Shown: in pieces, positions 1 to 9,802 of the stretch
Layout of the letters: every line of letters begins with the position of its first letter
Numbering within the stretch: position 1 is the first letter of the stretch
DNA from: Niallia sp. NCCP-28
Lineage (GTDB): Bacteria > Bacillota > Bacilli > Bacillales > Cytobacillaceae
NCBI RefSeq assembly: GCF_023168165.1
Contig: NZ_BQYJ01000002.1
Coordinates: 186,001-250,000, forward strand
Reading direction: 5' to 3'
Length of the DNA stretch: 64,000 nt
The notes under the pieces: model-generated
Seen by the model: the letters and a program-made list of their open reading frames with translations, nothing else
Databases searched by the model: none
Told to the model about the DNA's origin: nothing
Made by a program: the position numbers and the translations under genes

Positions 1-1
1 T

Positions 2-700
2 AAAAAAGAGCCTGCAAAAGCGGAGTTGATTAATAAATTTGTATATGGTCTTACAGAGTGGAACAGAGAAGAAATCGCAAAAGCAAAATGGATTTCCAAC
101 CCAGGCTGCTATCCTACCGCAGCATTATTGGGATTGGCTCCAGCAGTAAAAGAAAAAATAATTCGAACAGATAGTATTATCATTGATGCAAAGTCGGGAA
201 TTTCAGGTGCAGGAAGAAGTCCATCAAGGGATACCATGCTTGCAGAAATGAATGAAAATTTCAAAATTTATAAGGTAAATAAACATCAGCATATTCCAGA
301 GATTGAACAGCAATTATCAGATTGGAACAGCGATATTAAACCAATTACATTTTCAACACATTTATTGCCTATCAATAGAGGGATTATGTCGACGATACAT
401 GTTTCATTAAAAGAAGAATATACAACGAGTACTATTCATGAATTATATGAAGAAGCATACAAAAATCATCCTTTTGTCCGTGTTCGACCATTAGGGCATT
501 TTCCGACTATTAAAGAGGTCAGCGGGTCGAATTACTGTGATCTTGGTGTGGATGTGGATGAAAGAACAGGAAGACTAACTATTATATCTGTCATTGACAA
601 TTTAATGAAAGGGGCAGCAGGGCAGGCGGTTCAAAATGCAAATATAATGAATGGATTGCATGAAACGACAGGGCTCAACTTTTTACCGCTGTACCCATAA
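2..700 (+). CDS. argC: N-acetyl-gamma-glutamyl-phosphate reductase, 3' part
   Basis: Third step of arginine synthesis: NADPH-dependent reduction of N-acetylglutamyl phosphate to the semialdehyde, in the cytoplasm. The reading frame is open back to the first bases of the window, so the N-terminal NADP-binding half lies outside; the visible TTG at 26 is not a real start. The catalytic Cys is in SNPGCYPTA, followed by the substrate-binding segment SGISGAGR and the conserved HQHIPEIEQ stretch. The gene ends 16 bases before argJ, so it is the head of the argCJBD-carAB-argF operon. Confidence 0.95.
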   Translation, partial: KKEPAKAELINKFVYGLTEWNREEIAKAKWISNPGCYPTAALLGLAPAVKEKIIRTDSIIIDAKSGISGAGRSPSRDTMLAEMNENFKIYKVNKHQHIPEIEQQLSDWNSDIKPITFSTHLLPINRGIMSTIHVSLKEEYTTSTIHELYEEAYKNHPFVRVRPLGHFPTIKEVSGSNYCDLGVDVDERTGRLTIISVIDNLMKGAAGQAVQNANIMNGLHETTGLNFLPLYP

Positions 701-716
701 GAAAGGAGCAAAAAAA

Positions 717-1964
717 GTGCAGGTTATATCAAATATCAATGAAGAACAATCATCATGTATAAAAGAAATCGTAGATGGAAGCATTGTTACACCAATCGGA
801 TTTAGTGCGGCAGGTGTACATGCCGGACTGCGTTATAACAAAAAGGATTTGGGAGCAATTGTTAGCGAGGTGCCTGCAAATGCTGCTGCTGTATATACAA
901 CAAGCCATTTTCAAGCAGCTCCATTAAAAGTAACTCAAGAATCAATTCAAGCAGAAAAGCTAATTCAGGCAGTTGTCGTAAATAGTGCATGTGCAAATGC
1001 TTGTACAGGAGAAAAAGGGATTCAGGATGCATATGAAATGCGTCAATTATTGGCTGAACATCTGCAAGTCAAAAAAGAATACGTAGCCGTTTCGTCAACA
1101 GGCGTTATTGGAGAATATTTAAAAATGGATAAAATTGCTGCAGGAATCCAACAAATAAGCGCAGGAAATACAGCGAGCCATGCAGATGCATTTCAAGAAG
1201 CAATTTTAACAACAGACACAGTCATGAAGAAATGCTGTTATACGGCAAAAATCAACGGTGTGACAGTGACGATGGGCGGAACTTCTAAAGGATCAGGAAT
1301 GATTCATCCTAATATGGCAACAATGCTTGCATTTATTACAACCGATGCCAAAATAGATTCTGATTGTCTGCAAAGCTCATTAAGCAAGGTCATTCCGACG
1401 ACCTTTAATCAAATAACAGTAGATGGAGATACATCAACAAATGATACGGTTTTGGTGATGGCAAATGGAATGGCCGCAAACGAAGCACTAACAGCGGAAC
1501 ATCCTGATTATCCAGTATTTTTAGAACTTTTAGCAAAAACATGCGAAAGTTTGGCAAAGCAAATTGCTAAGGATGGAGAAGGAGCAACGAAGCTTATTGA
1601 AGTAGAAGTGTCAGGAAGCAAAACAGAAGAAGAGGCAAGAGCCATTGCAAAACAAATTGTTGGCTCTAACTTAGTGAAAACAGCTGTTTATGGTTCTGAT
1701 GCTAACTGGGGCCGCATTATTACAGCGATTGGGCAAACGAATACAGATGTTAATCCAGCTTCAGTAGATATTGCAATCGGAAATATTGTGATGCTGAAAA
1801 ATAGTGAACCACAAGATTTTTCTGAAGAAGAAGCAATAAACTATCTTGAACAGGATTTTATAAAAATAACAGTTGATCTTCATAATGGAGAGGCAAAAGG
1901 AAAAGCTTGGGGCTGCGATTTATCTTATGATTACGTCAAAATAAATGCAAGCTATCGGACATAA
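717..1964 (+). CDS. argJ: Bifunctional ornithine acetyltransferase / N-acetylglutamate synthase
   Basis: Moves the acetyl group from N-acetylornithine to glutamate and can also acetylate glutamate from acetyl-CoA, giving the cyclic arginine pathway. The protein is 415 aa, normal for the family. The self-cleavage site is visible as HPNMATML, with Thr about residue 202 expected to become the N-terminal nucleophile of the beta chain after autoproteolysis. I chose the GTG at 717 because AAAGGAG lies 10 bases upstream; the frame is open further back over the argC end but without a ribosome site. Confidence 0.95.
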   Translation: MQVISNINEEQSSCIKEIVDGSIVTPIGFSAAGVHAGLRYNKKDLGAIVSEVPANAAAVYTTSHFQAAPLKVTQESIQAEKLIQAVVVNSACANACTGEKGIQDAYEMRQLLAEHLQVKKEYVAVSSTGVIGEYLKMDKIAAGIQQISAGNTASHADAFQEAILTTDTVMKKCCYTAKINGVTVTMGGTSKGSGMIHPNMATMLAFITTDAKIDSDCLQSSLSKVIPTTFNQITVDGDTSTNDTVLVMANGMAANEALTAEHPDYPVFLELLAKTCESLAKQIAKDGEGATKLIEVEVSGSKTEEEARAIAKQIVGSNLVKTAVYGSDANWGRIITAIGQTNTDVNPASVDIAIGNIVMLKNSEPQDFSEEEAINYLEQDFIKITVDLHNGEAKGKAWGCDLSYDYVKINASYRT

Positions 1965-1976
1965 GAGGTGACTTCG

Positions 1977-2750
1977 ATGAAAACAATCCTTATAAAATGC
2001 GGTGGCAGTGTTATAGATCAATTGAAGGAAGATTTTTTTGCCAGTTTAGCAGAATTGCAAAGAGCTGGCTTTCAATTAGTTTTTGTTCATGGAGGCGGCC
2101 CTGATATTAATGAAATGCTGGAACTTACAGGAGTTGCACCAGAATTTCATAATGGTTTACGGAAAACAACAAAAGAAACACTGAATATTGTAGAGATGGT
2201 GCTCTCAGGAAAAACGAATAGAAAACTTGTGCACTTATTAAATAGCCATCATTTGGAAGCAATCGGAATAAATGGCACAGATAATCAAATTATTCAAGGA
2301 TCTCTTATTGATGAGGCAGCACTAGGATATGTTGGAAATGTGGAAGCCGTGAATAATAAGTTAATCACAAAGCTTTTAACAGCTGGATTAATTCCTGTCA
2401 TAACGCCGCTTGGCATTACAGAAAATGGGCAAATTTTAAATATTAATGCAGATTATGCAGCAGCAGCAGTTGCCAAAAGCTTAAATGCAGAACATTGTTT
2501 ATTTGTGACAGATGTTGATGGCATTTTAATAGATGGAAAAGTAGCGAATATTCTTGAACAAAAAGAAGTTCACCAGTATATAGAAGAAGGACAAATAACA
2601 GGCGGCATGATTCCAAAAGTGACATCCTCACTTGCAGCGTTAGAGAGCGGTTTAAAAAGTGTTATGATTGTCTCAGGAAAAAAAGCGATTTATGATGGGA
2701 AAACATTGTTTGGCACACAAATTGTTGAGAAACTGGAGGTCATAAAATGA
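1977..2750 (+). CDS. argB: Acetylglutamate kinase
   Basis: Phosphorylates N-acetylglutamate with ATP, the usual controlled step of the pathway. The 257-aa protein has the amino-acid kinase signature: KCGGSV near the N-terminus, VHGGGPDIN for the phosphate loop, and VTDVDGIL plus GGMIPKV near the C-terminus. The start at ATG 1977 is placed 6 bases after AGAGGTG; a GTG at 1968 lies inside that ribosome site and is less likely. It lacks the extended N-terminal helix linked to arginine feedback in some families. Its stop overlaps the argD start by 4 bases. Confidence 0.95.
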   Translation: MKTILIKCGGSVIDQLKEDFFASLAELQRAGFQLVFVHGGGPDINEMLELTGVAPEFHNGLRKTTKETLNIVEMVLSGKTNRKLVHLLNSHHLEAIGINGTDNQIIQGSLIDEAALGYVGNVEAVNNKLITKLLTAGLIPVITPLGITENGQILNINADYAAAAVAKSLNAEHCLFVTDVDGILIDGKVANILEQKEVHQYIEEGQITGGMIPKVTSSLAALESGLKSVMIVSGKKAIYDGKTLFGTQIVEKLEVIK

Positions 2751-3904
2751 GTCATTTATTTCCAACTTATGCAAAATGGGAAATTGAACCTGAAGCGGCA
2801 AAAGGCAGCTGCTTAATAGGAACGGATGGAAAAAAATATTTGGATTTTACTTCAGGAATTGGTGTTTGCGGTTTAGGACATTGCAATGAGGAAGTAAAAA
2901 AAGCAGTTGAAGAACAGTTAAACAAGTTTTGGCATGTATCTAATCTATTTCCTGTTGCATTGCAAGAGAAAGCTGCAGAATTAATCGTTAAAGGAAGCGG
3001 AATGGATTGTGTTTTCTTCAGCAATAGCGGTGCAGAGGCAAATGAAGCGGCTATTAAGCTAGCTAGAAAAGCGACCGGCAAATCAAAGATTATTACATTC
3101 TTATCCTCCTTTCATGGCAGAACATTTGCAACGATGTCGGCAACGGGCCAAGATAAAATAAAGAATGGATATGGACCCATGCTAGAAACATTTGAATATG
3201 TTCCTTTTAATGATATATATGCATTAGAACAGCAATTAACGGATGATACAGCAGCTGTTATGCTAGAAGTAGTTCAAGGAGAAGGAGGCATTCATGTAGC
3301 TGCAAAAGAATTCCTTCAAAAGGCAGAAGCGCTTTGCAAAGAAAAAGGGGCACTTTTGATTATTGATGAAATTCAAACAGGAATAGGCAGAACCGGCACT
3401 CCATTTGCATTTCAGCAATTTGATTTAAACCCAGATATCATTTCTATAGCAAAAGGACTTGCAAATGGCATTCCAGTTGGCGCTATTGCTGCGAAAGAAA
3501 ATTTAAAAGAATTTTTTGGCGCAGGAAGCCATGGAACCACATTTGGAGGAAACCCATTAGCTATGGCAGCAGCCAGCAAAACAATGGAGATTGTCTTTAA
3601 TGAAGCCTTTTTACAAGAGGTCAATGAAAAAAGCAACTATTTAATTCATGCACTCCAAGACAAATTAAAATCAAACAAATATGTAAAAGATATTCGCGGC
3701 TTAGGGTTAATGATCGGAATTGAAGTAGATTTGGAAGTGGCGACTATTTTAAGCGAGCTAAGAAAAGCAGAATTTATTGCATTGCCTGCTGGCACTAATG
3801 TTATTAGACTGCTTCCGGCATTAACGACTACAAAAGAAGAGATAGACTCGGCAGTAGAAATAATCGGAAAACTTTTAAATTCTTACACAAAAATGACAGT
3901 TTAA
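2747..3904 (+). CDS. argD: Acetylornithine aminotransferase
   Basis: PLP-dependent class III aminotransferase that makes N-acetylornithine from the semialdehyde and glutamate. The 385-aa protein shows the family marks: FSNSGAEANEAAIK for the phosphate-binding region, LLIIDEIQTGIGRTG with the Asp that contacts the pyridine ring, and the Schiff-base Lys in SIAKGLANG. The start overlaps the argB stop as ATGA, which indicates translational coupling. A 120-base gap separates it from carA. Confidence 0.95.
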   Translation: MSHLFPTYAKWEIEPEAAKGSCLIGTDGKKYLDFTSGIGVCGLGHCNEEVKKAVEEQLNKFWHVSNLFPVALQEKAAELIVKGSGMDCVFFSNSGAEANEAAIKLARKATGKSKIITFLSSFHGRTFATMSATGQDKIKNGYGPMLETFEYVPFNDIYALEQQLTDDTAAVMLEVVQGEGGIHVAAKEFLQKAEALCKEKGALLIIDEIQTGIGRTGTPFAFQQFDLNPDIISIAKGLANGIPVGAIAAKENLKEFFGAGSHGTTFGGNPLAMAAASKTMEIVFNEAFLQEVNEKSNYLIHALQDKLKSNKYVKDIRGLGLMIGIEVDLEVATILSELRKAEFIALPAGTNVIRLLPALTTTKEEIDSAVEIIGKLLNSYTKMTV

Positions 3905-3961
3905 GATGTATTTTCTTGCAAGTTAATGTATAATTATAAGAAATGAAAAATAAATATACAG

Positions 3962-3989
3962 TCTGAATCAATCGATCAATAAATTCAGA
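3962..3989. promoter_or_regulatory. Inverted repeat before carA, possible AhrC/ArgR site
   Basis: TCTGAAT (3962-3968) and ATTCAGA (3983-3989) are perfect 7-base arms around ATCGAT. The half-sites TGAAT/ATTCA resemble those of ARG boxes, but the spacing is 14 rather than 4 bases, so this may be two weak half-sites or unrelated. A TATAAT hexamer lies upstream at 3929-3934, without a convincing -35. B. subtilis controls this operon through AhrC, so an internal site before carA would be sensible. Confidence 0.3.
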
Positions 3990-4033
3990 TCAACTTAAAA
4001 GAAGTGTAAAATTGAGATATAGAGGTGTACAAA

Positions 4034-5119
4034 ATGGAAGGATACTTGCACTTAAAGAATGGAGCGAAATATAAAGGAACATTTCAAACAAAAGCTGTGA
4101 ATCAAACAGCAAGTGGAGAAATTGTTTTTTTTACTGGAATGACAGGTTACCAAGAGGTGCTGACAGATCCTTCTTATAAAGATCAAATCATTGTTTTTAC
4201 TTATCCATTAATTGGTAATTACGGAATAAATAATGAAGACTTTGAAAGCAAAAAGCCACATGTAGCTGGAGTGGTTGTATATGAAGCAAATAAAGACGCT
4301 TTTCATTACCAATCACAGCATTCATTGTTGGAATATTTAGATAAGTGGAATATTCCTTTAATATCACATGTGGATACGAGAGCAATTGTAAAAAATATCC
4401 GTCAGGCTGGTTCAATGCCTGCTGTTTTAACAACAGAGGAAATGCCTCGAAAAGAAGACTTTTCTCTTATAAAGGATACAAAAAAAGTGGCAAAAGTTTC
4501 TGAAAGCGATTTGCAGCAATATGGCAACGGTGATCATCATATTGTTTTAGTGGATTTCGGCAAAAAGGAATCAATGGTGGACTGCTTATTAGAAAGAGGC
4601 TGCAAAGTAACGGTTGTGCCATACAACACAGAATTTGAAAATATTCAAAATTTAGCTCCAAATGGAATTTTATTATCAAATGGACCTGGGGATCCAAAAG
4701 AATTAAAAGAAGTATTGCCAACTGTGCAAGCGCTAATTCAACATTATCCAACGTTAGGCATTTGCTTAGGCCATCAGCTAGCAGCCTTAGCATTGGGTGC
4801 TGAAACTAGCAAACTATCGTTTGGGCACCGCGGTGCCAATCATCCAGTAATGGACAAAAAAAATCAAAAAGTAATTATGTCTTCCCAAAATCACAGCTAT
4901 GTGGTTGTAGAAGACAGTTTAAAAAATACAGGATGTACAGCACGTTTTTACAATTTGCATGATGGATCTGTAGAGGGCCTGTCTCATGATATCTATCCAT
5001 TGCAAACCGTACAATTCCATCCAGAAGCAAATCCAGGTCCTGCTGAAGGACAGTATATCTTTGATGAATTTATAGAAAATGTTAAAGCAAATTATGGGAG
5101 AGTTTTCGCACATGCCTAA
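4034..5119 (+). CDS. carA: Carbamoyl-phosphate synthase small subunit, arginine type
   Basis: Glutaminase subunit that delivers ammonia to CarB for carbamoyl phosphate. The 361-aa protein has an N-terminal CPSase domain (LTDPSYKDQI) and a class I amidotransferase domain with the nucleophile Cys in GICLGHQLA and the His/Glu pair in FHPEANPGP. The start at ATG 4034 follows AGAGGTG by 6 bases. It lies between argD and carB, so this is the arginine-linked synthase, not the pyrimidine copy. Confidence 0.95.
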   Translation: MEGYLHLKNGAKYKGTFQTKAVNQTASGEIVFFTGMTGYQEVLTDPSYKDQIIVFTYPLIGNYGINNEDFESKKPHVAGVVVYEANKDAFHYQSQHSLLEYLDKWNIPLISHVDTRAIVKNIRQAGSMPAVLTTEEMPRKEDFSLIKDTKKVAKVSESDLQQYGNGDHHIVLVDFGKKESMVDCLLERGCKVTVVPYNTEFENIQNLAPNGILLSNGPGDPKELKEVLPTVQALIQHYPTLGICLGHQLAALALGAETSKLSFGHRGANHPVMDKKNQKVIMSSQNHSYVVVEDSLKNTGCTARFYNLHDGSVEGLSHDIYPLQTVQFHPEANPGPAEGQYIFDEFIENVKANYGRVFAHA

Positions 5120-8100
5120 AGACACAACTATTCAAACAATACTCGTAATCGGATCAGGTCCAATCGTTATCGGTCAAGCAGCGGAATTTGATTATGCTGG
5201 AACGCAAGCATGTATGGTGCTAAAAGAAGAAGGGTATAAAGTTATACTTGTAAACAATAATCCAGCAACTATTATGACAGATCAAACATTTGCAGATTCT
5301 ATCTATTTTGAGCCGCTCACAGTGGATGTTTTAGAAATGATTATCCAAAAGGAAAAACCAGATGGTTTGCTTGCAACACTAGGTGGGCAAACGGGCTTAA
5401 ACTTAGCTTTTCAATTAAGTGAAAAAGGAATTTTGGATAAATATAATGTCAAACTTCTTGGAAGCTCTATTGAATCGATAAAAAAAGGGGAAGATCGTGA
5501 AGCATTCCGTGAATTGATGTATGAATTAAATGAACCAGTGCCAGAAAGCAAAATTGTTCATCATGTCGAAGAAGCTGTTCAATTTGCAGAAGAAATCGGC
5601 TTTCCAATTATTGTGCGCCCGGCCTATACGTTAGGAGGAACAGGCGGTGGGATTGCAGCAAGCATGGATGAGTTTACAAGACTTGTTTCTGGCGGTTTAC
5701 AGGAAAGTGCTATCGGACAATGTTTGGTGGAACGAAGCATTGCAGGATTTAAAGAAGTAGAATATGAAGTAATGCGTGATCATATGAATACATGCATCAC
5801 TATCTGTAATATGGAAAATATTGATCCAGTTGGCATTCATACAGGTGACAGCATCGTTGTTGCACCTTCGCAAACATTAACAGATGTGGAATATCAAATG
5901 CTTCGTTCTGCATCTATTAAAATTATTTCCGCATTAGGCATTATTGGTGGATGCAATATTCAATTTGCCCTTGATCCAAAGAGCAAAAAATATTATTTAA
6001 TTGAAGTTAATCCTAGGGTGAGCCGATCTTCTGCCTTAGCATCAAAAGCAACTGGCTATCCTATTGCCAGAATGGCAGCCAAACTTGCTGTAGGTTATAC
6101 ATTAAATGAAATTATCAATCCAGTAACCGGCGACACTTTTGCTAGTTTTGAACCAGCTCTTGATTATGTGGTGGTGAAATTTCCAAAATGGCCTTTTGAT
6201 AAATTTCCAAATGTTTCTCGAAACCTTGGAACACAAATGAAGGCAACTGGTGAGGTAATGGGAATTGACCGTAATTTAGAAAGAGCACTATTAAAGGCAA
6301 TTCGATCATTGGAGATAAAAGTAAATGATTTAGAACAGCCAAACTTAGCGGATAAAACAGTGGATGAGTTATTCACTAAGCTAAAAGAACAATCAGATGA
6401 AAGATTTTTTGTTGTTTTAGAGTTAATGAGAAAAGGCATTAGTGTTGATGAACTTCATTATTTAACAAAGATAGATCTATTCTATCTTCATCTATTCCAA
6501 CGATTAATTAATATGGAAATAGAAATAGCGGCAGCAAGTCTTGAGGCTGCTACTAAAGAAATGTTTTCTAAATGGAAAGAAAAAGGCTTTAGCGATGCGT
6601 TTCTTGCTAGCAAATGGAATGTAGAAGAAAAGGAAATCCGCAAAAAACGCAAGTCTTTAAATATCTTGCCGATTTATAAAATGGTCGATACATGTGCTGC
6701 AGAGTTTGAGGCAAAAACAAATTACTATTACTCTAGCTATTATGGTGAAAATGAACAGACAGAAAGCAATAAAAGAAAAGTTTTAGTAATCGGAAGTGGG
6801 CCAATTCGAATCGGCCAAGGAATTGAATTTGATTACTGTTCTGTTCATGGTGTATTCGCTCTTAAAGAAGAGAATATTGAAACGATTATTATCAATAATA
6901 ATCCAGAAACAGTAAGTACAGATTTTGCTACTGCCGATAAACTTTATTTTGAACCGTTAGTAATTGAAGATATTATGAATGTAATTGAGTCAGAAGGCAT
7001 CGAGGAAGTAATTGTTCAATTAGGCGGCCAGACTGCTCTAAATGTTGCCAAAGGCTTAGAAGAATATGGTGTAAAGATTTTAGGCAATAGCAGTCATGTG
7101 ATTGATCTTTTAGAAGATAGAGACTTGTTTTATCAATTATTAGATGAAGAAGATATTCCTCATATTAAAGGAGATATTGTTTTTGCAGAAGAAGAATTAT
7201 TAGCCTCTGTTGAAAAATTAGGATTTCCTATTCTTATTAGACCATCCTATGTAATTGGCGGTAAAGGGATGGAACGAATTGAAACAGAACATGATTTGCA
7301 AAAATATTTGCAGACAGATATTCCATATCCCGTTCTTGTTGATCAGTTTATGTATGCAAGCGAAGCAGAATTAGATGTTGCAGCAGATGGATTTGATATT
7401 TGCGTTCCAGCAATTATGGAGCATATTGAAAAAACTGGCGTACATTCAGGTGATAGCTTGTCTATTTTGCCAGCTAAAAACTTATCACAGCAAGTGAAAG
7501 AAAAAATGCTTGCTTATGCGCAAAAAATTGTCAGACATACTTCTTATAAAGGTTTAATGAATATTCAATACATTATTGATGCAGATAATGTGTATGTGCT
7601 CGAAGTTAACCCTCGAGCAAGCAGAACAGTGCCGATTGTAAGCAAAGTAACAGGGATTCCATTAGTGCAAATTGCCACAAAAATAATGCTTGGAAAATAT
7701 GTTTTGACAGAGGAAGAAAAAACATTTAAAGACAATATCCCATTTACTTGCATTAAATATCCTGTGTATTCTAATTATGCCTTAAAAGGGCTTGATTCAA
7801 AGCTTGGGCCTGAAATGCGATCAACTGGTGAAGGCATAGCACTTGCAAGTTCTATGGAAGAAGCTTTAAAGAAAGTGTTCCATCCTTCTTTAAAGAAAAC
7901 AGAAAAGAAACAAATTGTCATCAAAACAGATAAAGATGCAGCTGCGCTTTGCGCCAAGGCAGAAACACAAGGACTGGTTGTAAAAACAGGAGCAGCAGGG
8001 ATGCATGCTTTGCTTGCTGAACCTGAAACAGTCGCTTTTTATAATAATACTGGTCTTGAAAGTGATCAAACATTAAGGGAATTAGCGACAAGAAACCGTA

Positions 8101-8225
8101 TTATTACTTTTACGCAAGAAGAAAGTGCAGAAGCATTTATAGATTCTTTTAAAGCAGATAAATTTAGTGTGAATTCAATCGATGAATGGCATGATATGTT
8201 AAAAAAGGACGTGAGTACAGTATGA
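5112..8225 (+). CDS. carB: Carbamoyl-phosphate synthase large subunit, arginine type
   Basis: Makes carbamoyl phosphate from bicarbonate, ammonia and two ATP. The 1037-aa protein has the duplicated ATP-grasp architecture: [17 protein letters not shown] near residue 13 and the matching [17 protein letters not shown] near residue 560, with EVNPR(V/A)SRS/T in each half. It is slightly shorter than the roughly 1070 aa of pyrimidine-type CarB, as is typical for the arginine form. ATG 5112 overlaps the end of carA by 8 bases; the frame is open upstream but only within carA. Confidence 0.95.
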   Translation: MPKDTTIQTILVIGSGPIVIGQAAEFDYAGTQACMVLKEEGYKVILVNNNPATIMTDQTFADSIYFEPLTVDVLEMIIQKEKPDGLLATLGGQTGLNLAFQLSEKGILDKYNVKLLGSSIESIKKGEDREAFRELMYELNEPVPESKIVHHVEEAVQFAEEIGFPIIVRPAYTLGGTGGGIAASMDEFTRLVSGGLQESAIGQCLVERSIAGFKEVEYEVMRDHMNTCITICNMENIDPVGIHTGDSIVVAPSQTLTDVEYQMLRSASIKIISALGIIGGCNIQFALDPKSKKYYLIEVNPRVSRSSALASKATGYPIARMAAKLAVGYTLNEIINPVTGDTFASFEPALDYVVVKFPKWPFDKFPNVSRNLGTQMKATGEVMGIDRNLERALLKAIRSLEIKVNDLEQPNLADKTVDELFTKLKEQSDERFFVVLELMRKGISVDELHYLTKIDLFYLHLFQRLINMEIEIAAASLEAATKEMFSKWKEKGFSDAFLASKWNVEEKEIRKKRKSLNILPIYKMVDTCAAEFEAKTNYYYSSYYGENEQTESNKRKVLVIGSGPIRIGQGIEFDYCSVHGVFALKEENIETIIINNNPETVSTDFATADKLYFEPLVIEDIMNVIESEGIEEVIVQLGGQTALNVAKGLEEYGVKILGNSSHVIDLLEDRDLFYQLLDEEDIPHIKGDIVFAEEELLASVEKLGFPILIRPSYVIGGKGMERIETEHDLQKYLQTDIPYPVLVDQFMYASEAELDVAADGFDICVPAIMEHIEKTGVHSGDSLSILPAKNLSQQVKEKMLAYAQKIVRHTSYKGLMNIQYIIDADNVYVLEVNPRASRTVPIVSKVTGIPLVQIATKIMLGKYVLTEEEKTFKDNIPFTCIKYPVYSNYALKGLDSKLGPEMRSTGEGIALASSMEEALKKVFHPSLKKTEKKQIVIKTDKDAAALCAKAETQGLVVKTGAAGMHALLAEPETVAFYNNTGLESDQTLRELATRNRIITFTQEESAEAFIDSFKADKFSVNSIDEWHDMLKKDVSTV

Positions 8226-9169
8226 TTACAGCATCAAGTACCAGCTTAAAAGGCAAAGATCTGTTGACATTGGCGGATGTTTCACCTGAAACGATTTTAA
8301 ATCTTTTAAATAAAGCACAAGAAATTAAAAAAGCAAAGGTAAATGGAGAGGAATATACGCCTCTAAAAGGAAAAACATTAGGGATGATTTTTGAGAAATC
8401 CTCTACAAGAACAAGAGTATCTTTTGAAGCTGGAATGCTGCAGTTAGGGGGCCATGCTTTATACTTAAATAGTCGTGATCTTCAAATCGGCAGAGGAGAG
8501 CCAATCTCTGATACAGCTAAAGTGTTATCAGAATATCTTGATGCAATTATGATTCGGACTTTCTCTCATGATACAGTTATTGAATTAGCGGAGTATGCAT
8601 CTATTCCCGTTATAAATGGTTTGACAGATCTTTATCATCCTTGCCAGGCATTGGCAGATTTACTTACTATTTTAGAAGTAAAAGGTACACTGAAGGGATT
8701 AAAGCTTGCCTATATAGGTGATGGAAATAATGTAGCGCATTCTCTTTTAATGGCTTGTTCAAAAGTCGGCATTGATATTGCAATTGCGACACCAGAAAAC
8801 TACGAAGCAAATAAAGAAGTAGTTGCAAAAGCAGAAAGTTTTGCAAGTGCAAGCGGTAGTACGATTTGTTTAACAACAAATCCAATTGAAGCAGTTGCAA
8901 ATGCAGATATTATCTATTCAGATGTCTGGACTAGCATGGGCCAAGAAGAAGAAAATGAACAACGATTAAAAGATTTCCAAGGTTTCCAAATTAATAGGGA
9001 ATTAGTGCAGCATGCAAAAGATGATTATATGTTTTTGCATTGCTTGCCGGCTCATCGGGAAGAAGAAGTAACAGCCGAAATCATTGATGGCAGCAACTCA
9101 TATATATTCCAGCAAGCTGGCAATAGATTACACGCCCAAAAAGCATTATTAGTTGAAATTTTAGCTTAA
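8222..9169 (+). CDS. argF: Ornithine carbamoyltransferase
   Basis: Joins carbamoyl phosphate and ornithine to citrulline. The 315-aa protein shows the carbamoyl-phosphate loop SSTRTR, the HPCQALAD segment and the ornithine-site HCLPAH. The start overlaps the carB stop (ATGA). It is the last gene of the arginine operon: a strong terminator begins at its stop codon. argG and argH are not in the window. Confidence 0.95.
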   Translation: MITASSTSLKGKDLLTLADVSPETILNLLNKAQEIKKAKVNGEEYTPLKGKTLGMIFEKSSTRTRVSFEAGMLQLGGHALYLNSRDLQIGRGEPISDTAKVLSEYLDAIMIRTFSHDTVIELAEYASIPVINGLTDLYHPCQALADLLTILEVKGTLKGLKLAYIGDGNNVAHSLLMACSKVGIDIAIATPENYEANKEVVAKAESFASASGSTICLTTNPIEAVANADIIYSDVWTSMGQEEENEQRLKDFQGFQINRELVQHAKDDYMFLHCLPAHREEEVTAEIIDGSNSYIFQQAGNRLHAQKALLVEILA

Positions 9170-9193
9170 AAAACCCCTTTAAAGGGGTTTTTT
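9168..9193 (+). terminator. Terminator of the arginine operon
   Basis: A 26-base perfect palindrome starts within the argF stop codon: AAAAAACCCCTTT followed directly by AAAGGGGTTTTTT and more T. The effective loop is the central A/T bases. The following 265 bases before yjzC are T-rich with no convincing gene. Confidence 0.9.
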
Positions 9194-9461
9194 TAGTATG
9201 CCCTGGTTCTTTAAAATTACTCTATGGAAAAAAGTTGTTCCGTTGTGCCAGTTTCTTTTATTTTTCCTTCAATTATCTAATGATTTGTTTCATTTTTTTT
9301 AAAATAGCTATTTTTTTACAAAAAATGTCGTGTTCGAATATTCATTTTTTCAGCTTAATGATTTAAACAATATTTTCCTTAATGACAACAGGGAAATCGG
9401 AAATAATAAAAAAGCAGTTAAGAATGCAATTAACTGTATGTATGGTGTAAGGAGGAATTTT

Positions 9462-9641
9462 ATGGGACAGAATAGACAGTTTCGTGCCGGTCAAAAAGCG
9501 CCGAATAATGGAATGTATATAGAGATTGGTGAAACAGGAAGCAATGTCAATAATCCTCAGTTTTTAAAAATGAGGGCAGGAGATCGATTCCCAGAAAACT
9601 CTAATCATAATAGAGTATGGACATATCAAAGAAAGCCATAA
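9462..9641 (+). CDS. yjzC: YjzC family small protein
   Basis: A 59-aa basic protein of unknown function beginning MGQNRQFRAGQKAPNNG and ending in SNHNRVWTYQRKP, which matches the YjzC family by sequence and by position after argF. AAGGAGGA lies directly upstream of ATG 9462. The frame stays open upstream to 9330 but that part lacks a ribosome site and looks non-coding. Conserved Gly, Pro and basic residues could suit nucleic-acid binding, but nothing proves this. Confidence 0.85.
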   Translation: MGQNRQFRAGQKAPNNGMYIEIGETGSNVNNPQFLKMRAGDRFPENSNHNRVWTYQRKP

Positions 9642-9708
9642 CTTAAAACAGTGAATAAAAGCATGGATGAAATTAGTCCAACAATACAAATGAATTTGTC
9701 GTTATCTA

Positions 9709-9737
9709 AAAGCCATCCGGATTTTGCGGATGGCTTT
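9709..9737 (+). terminator. Hairpin between yjzC and clpB
   Basis: AAAGCCATCCG and CGGATGGCTTT are perfect 11-base arms around a 7-base loop. There is only a short T run, and its 3' edge overlaps the -35 element of the clpB promoter. Confidence 0.75.
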
Positions 9738-9762
9738 ACATATGATTAGAAAAGCCTATAAT
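9735..9762 (+). promoter_or_regulatory. Sigma-A promoter of clpB
   Basis: TTTACA (9735-9740) and TATAAT (9757-9762) are separated by 16 bases. The expected start near 9769 is just ahead of the CtsR operator. Confidence 0.75.
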
Positions 9763-9771
9763 AATATTAAA

Positions 9772-9788
9772 GGTCAAAAAAGGTCAAA
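9772..9788 (+). promoter_or_regulatory. CtsR operator of clpB
   Basis: GGTCAAA-AAA-GGTCAAA is a tandem heptad repeat that fits the CtsR consensus (A/G)GTCAAANAN(A/G)GTCAAA exactly. It covers the likely transcription start and ends inside the AAAGGAGG ribosome site. CtsR is the class III heat-shock repressor of clpC, clpE and clpP operons in Firmicutes. Confidence 0.9.
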
Positions 9789-9802
9789 GGAGGCTTTTTG
9801 TC

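Noticed and set aside
9330-9461. N-terminal extension of yjzC
   Set aside because: Open frame only; AAGGAGGA points to ATG 9462 and the extension is Asn/Lys/Phe-rich non-family sequence.
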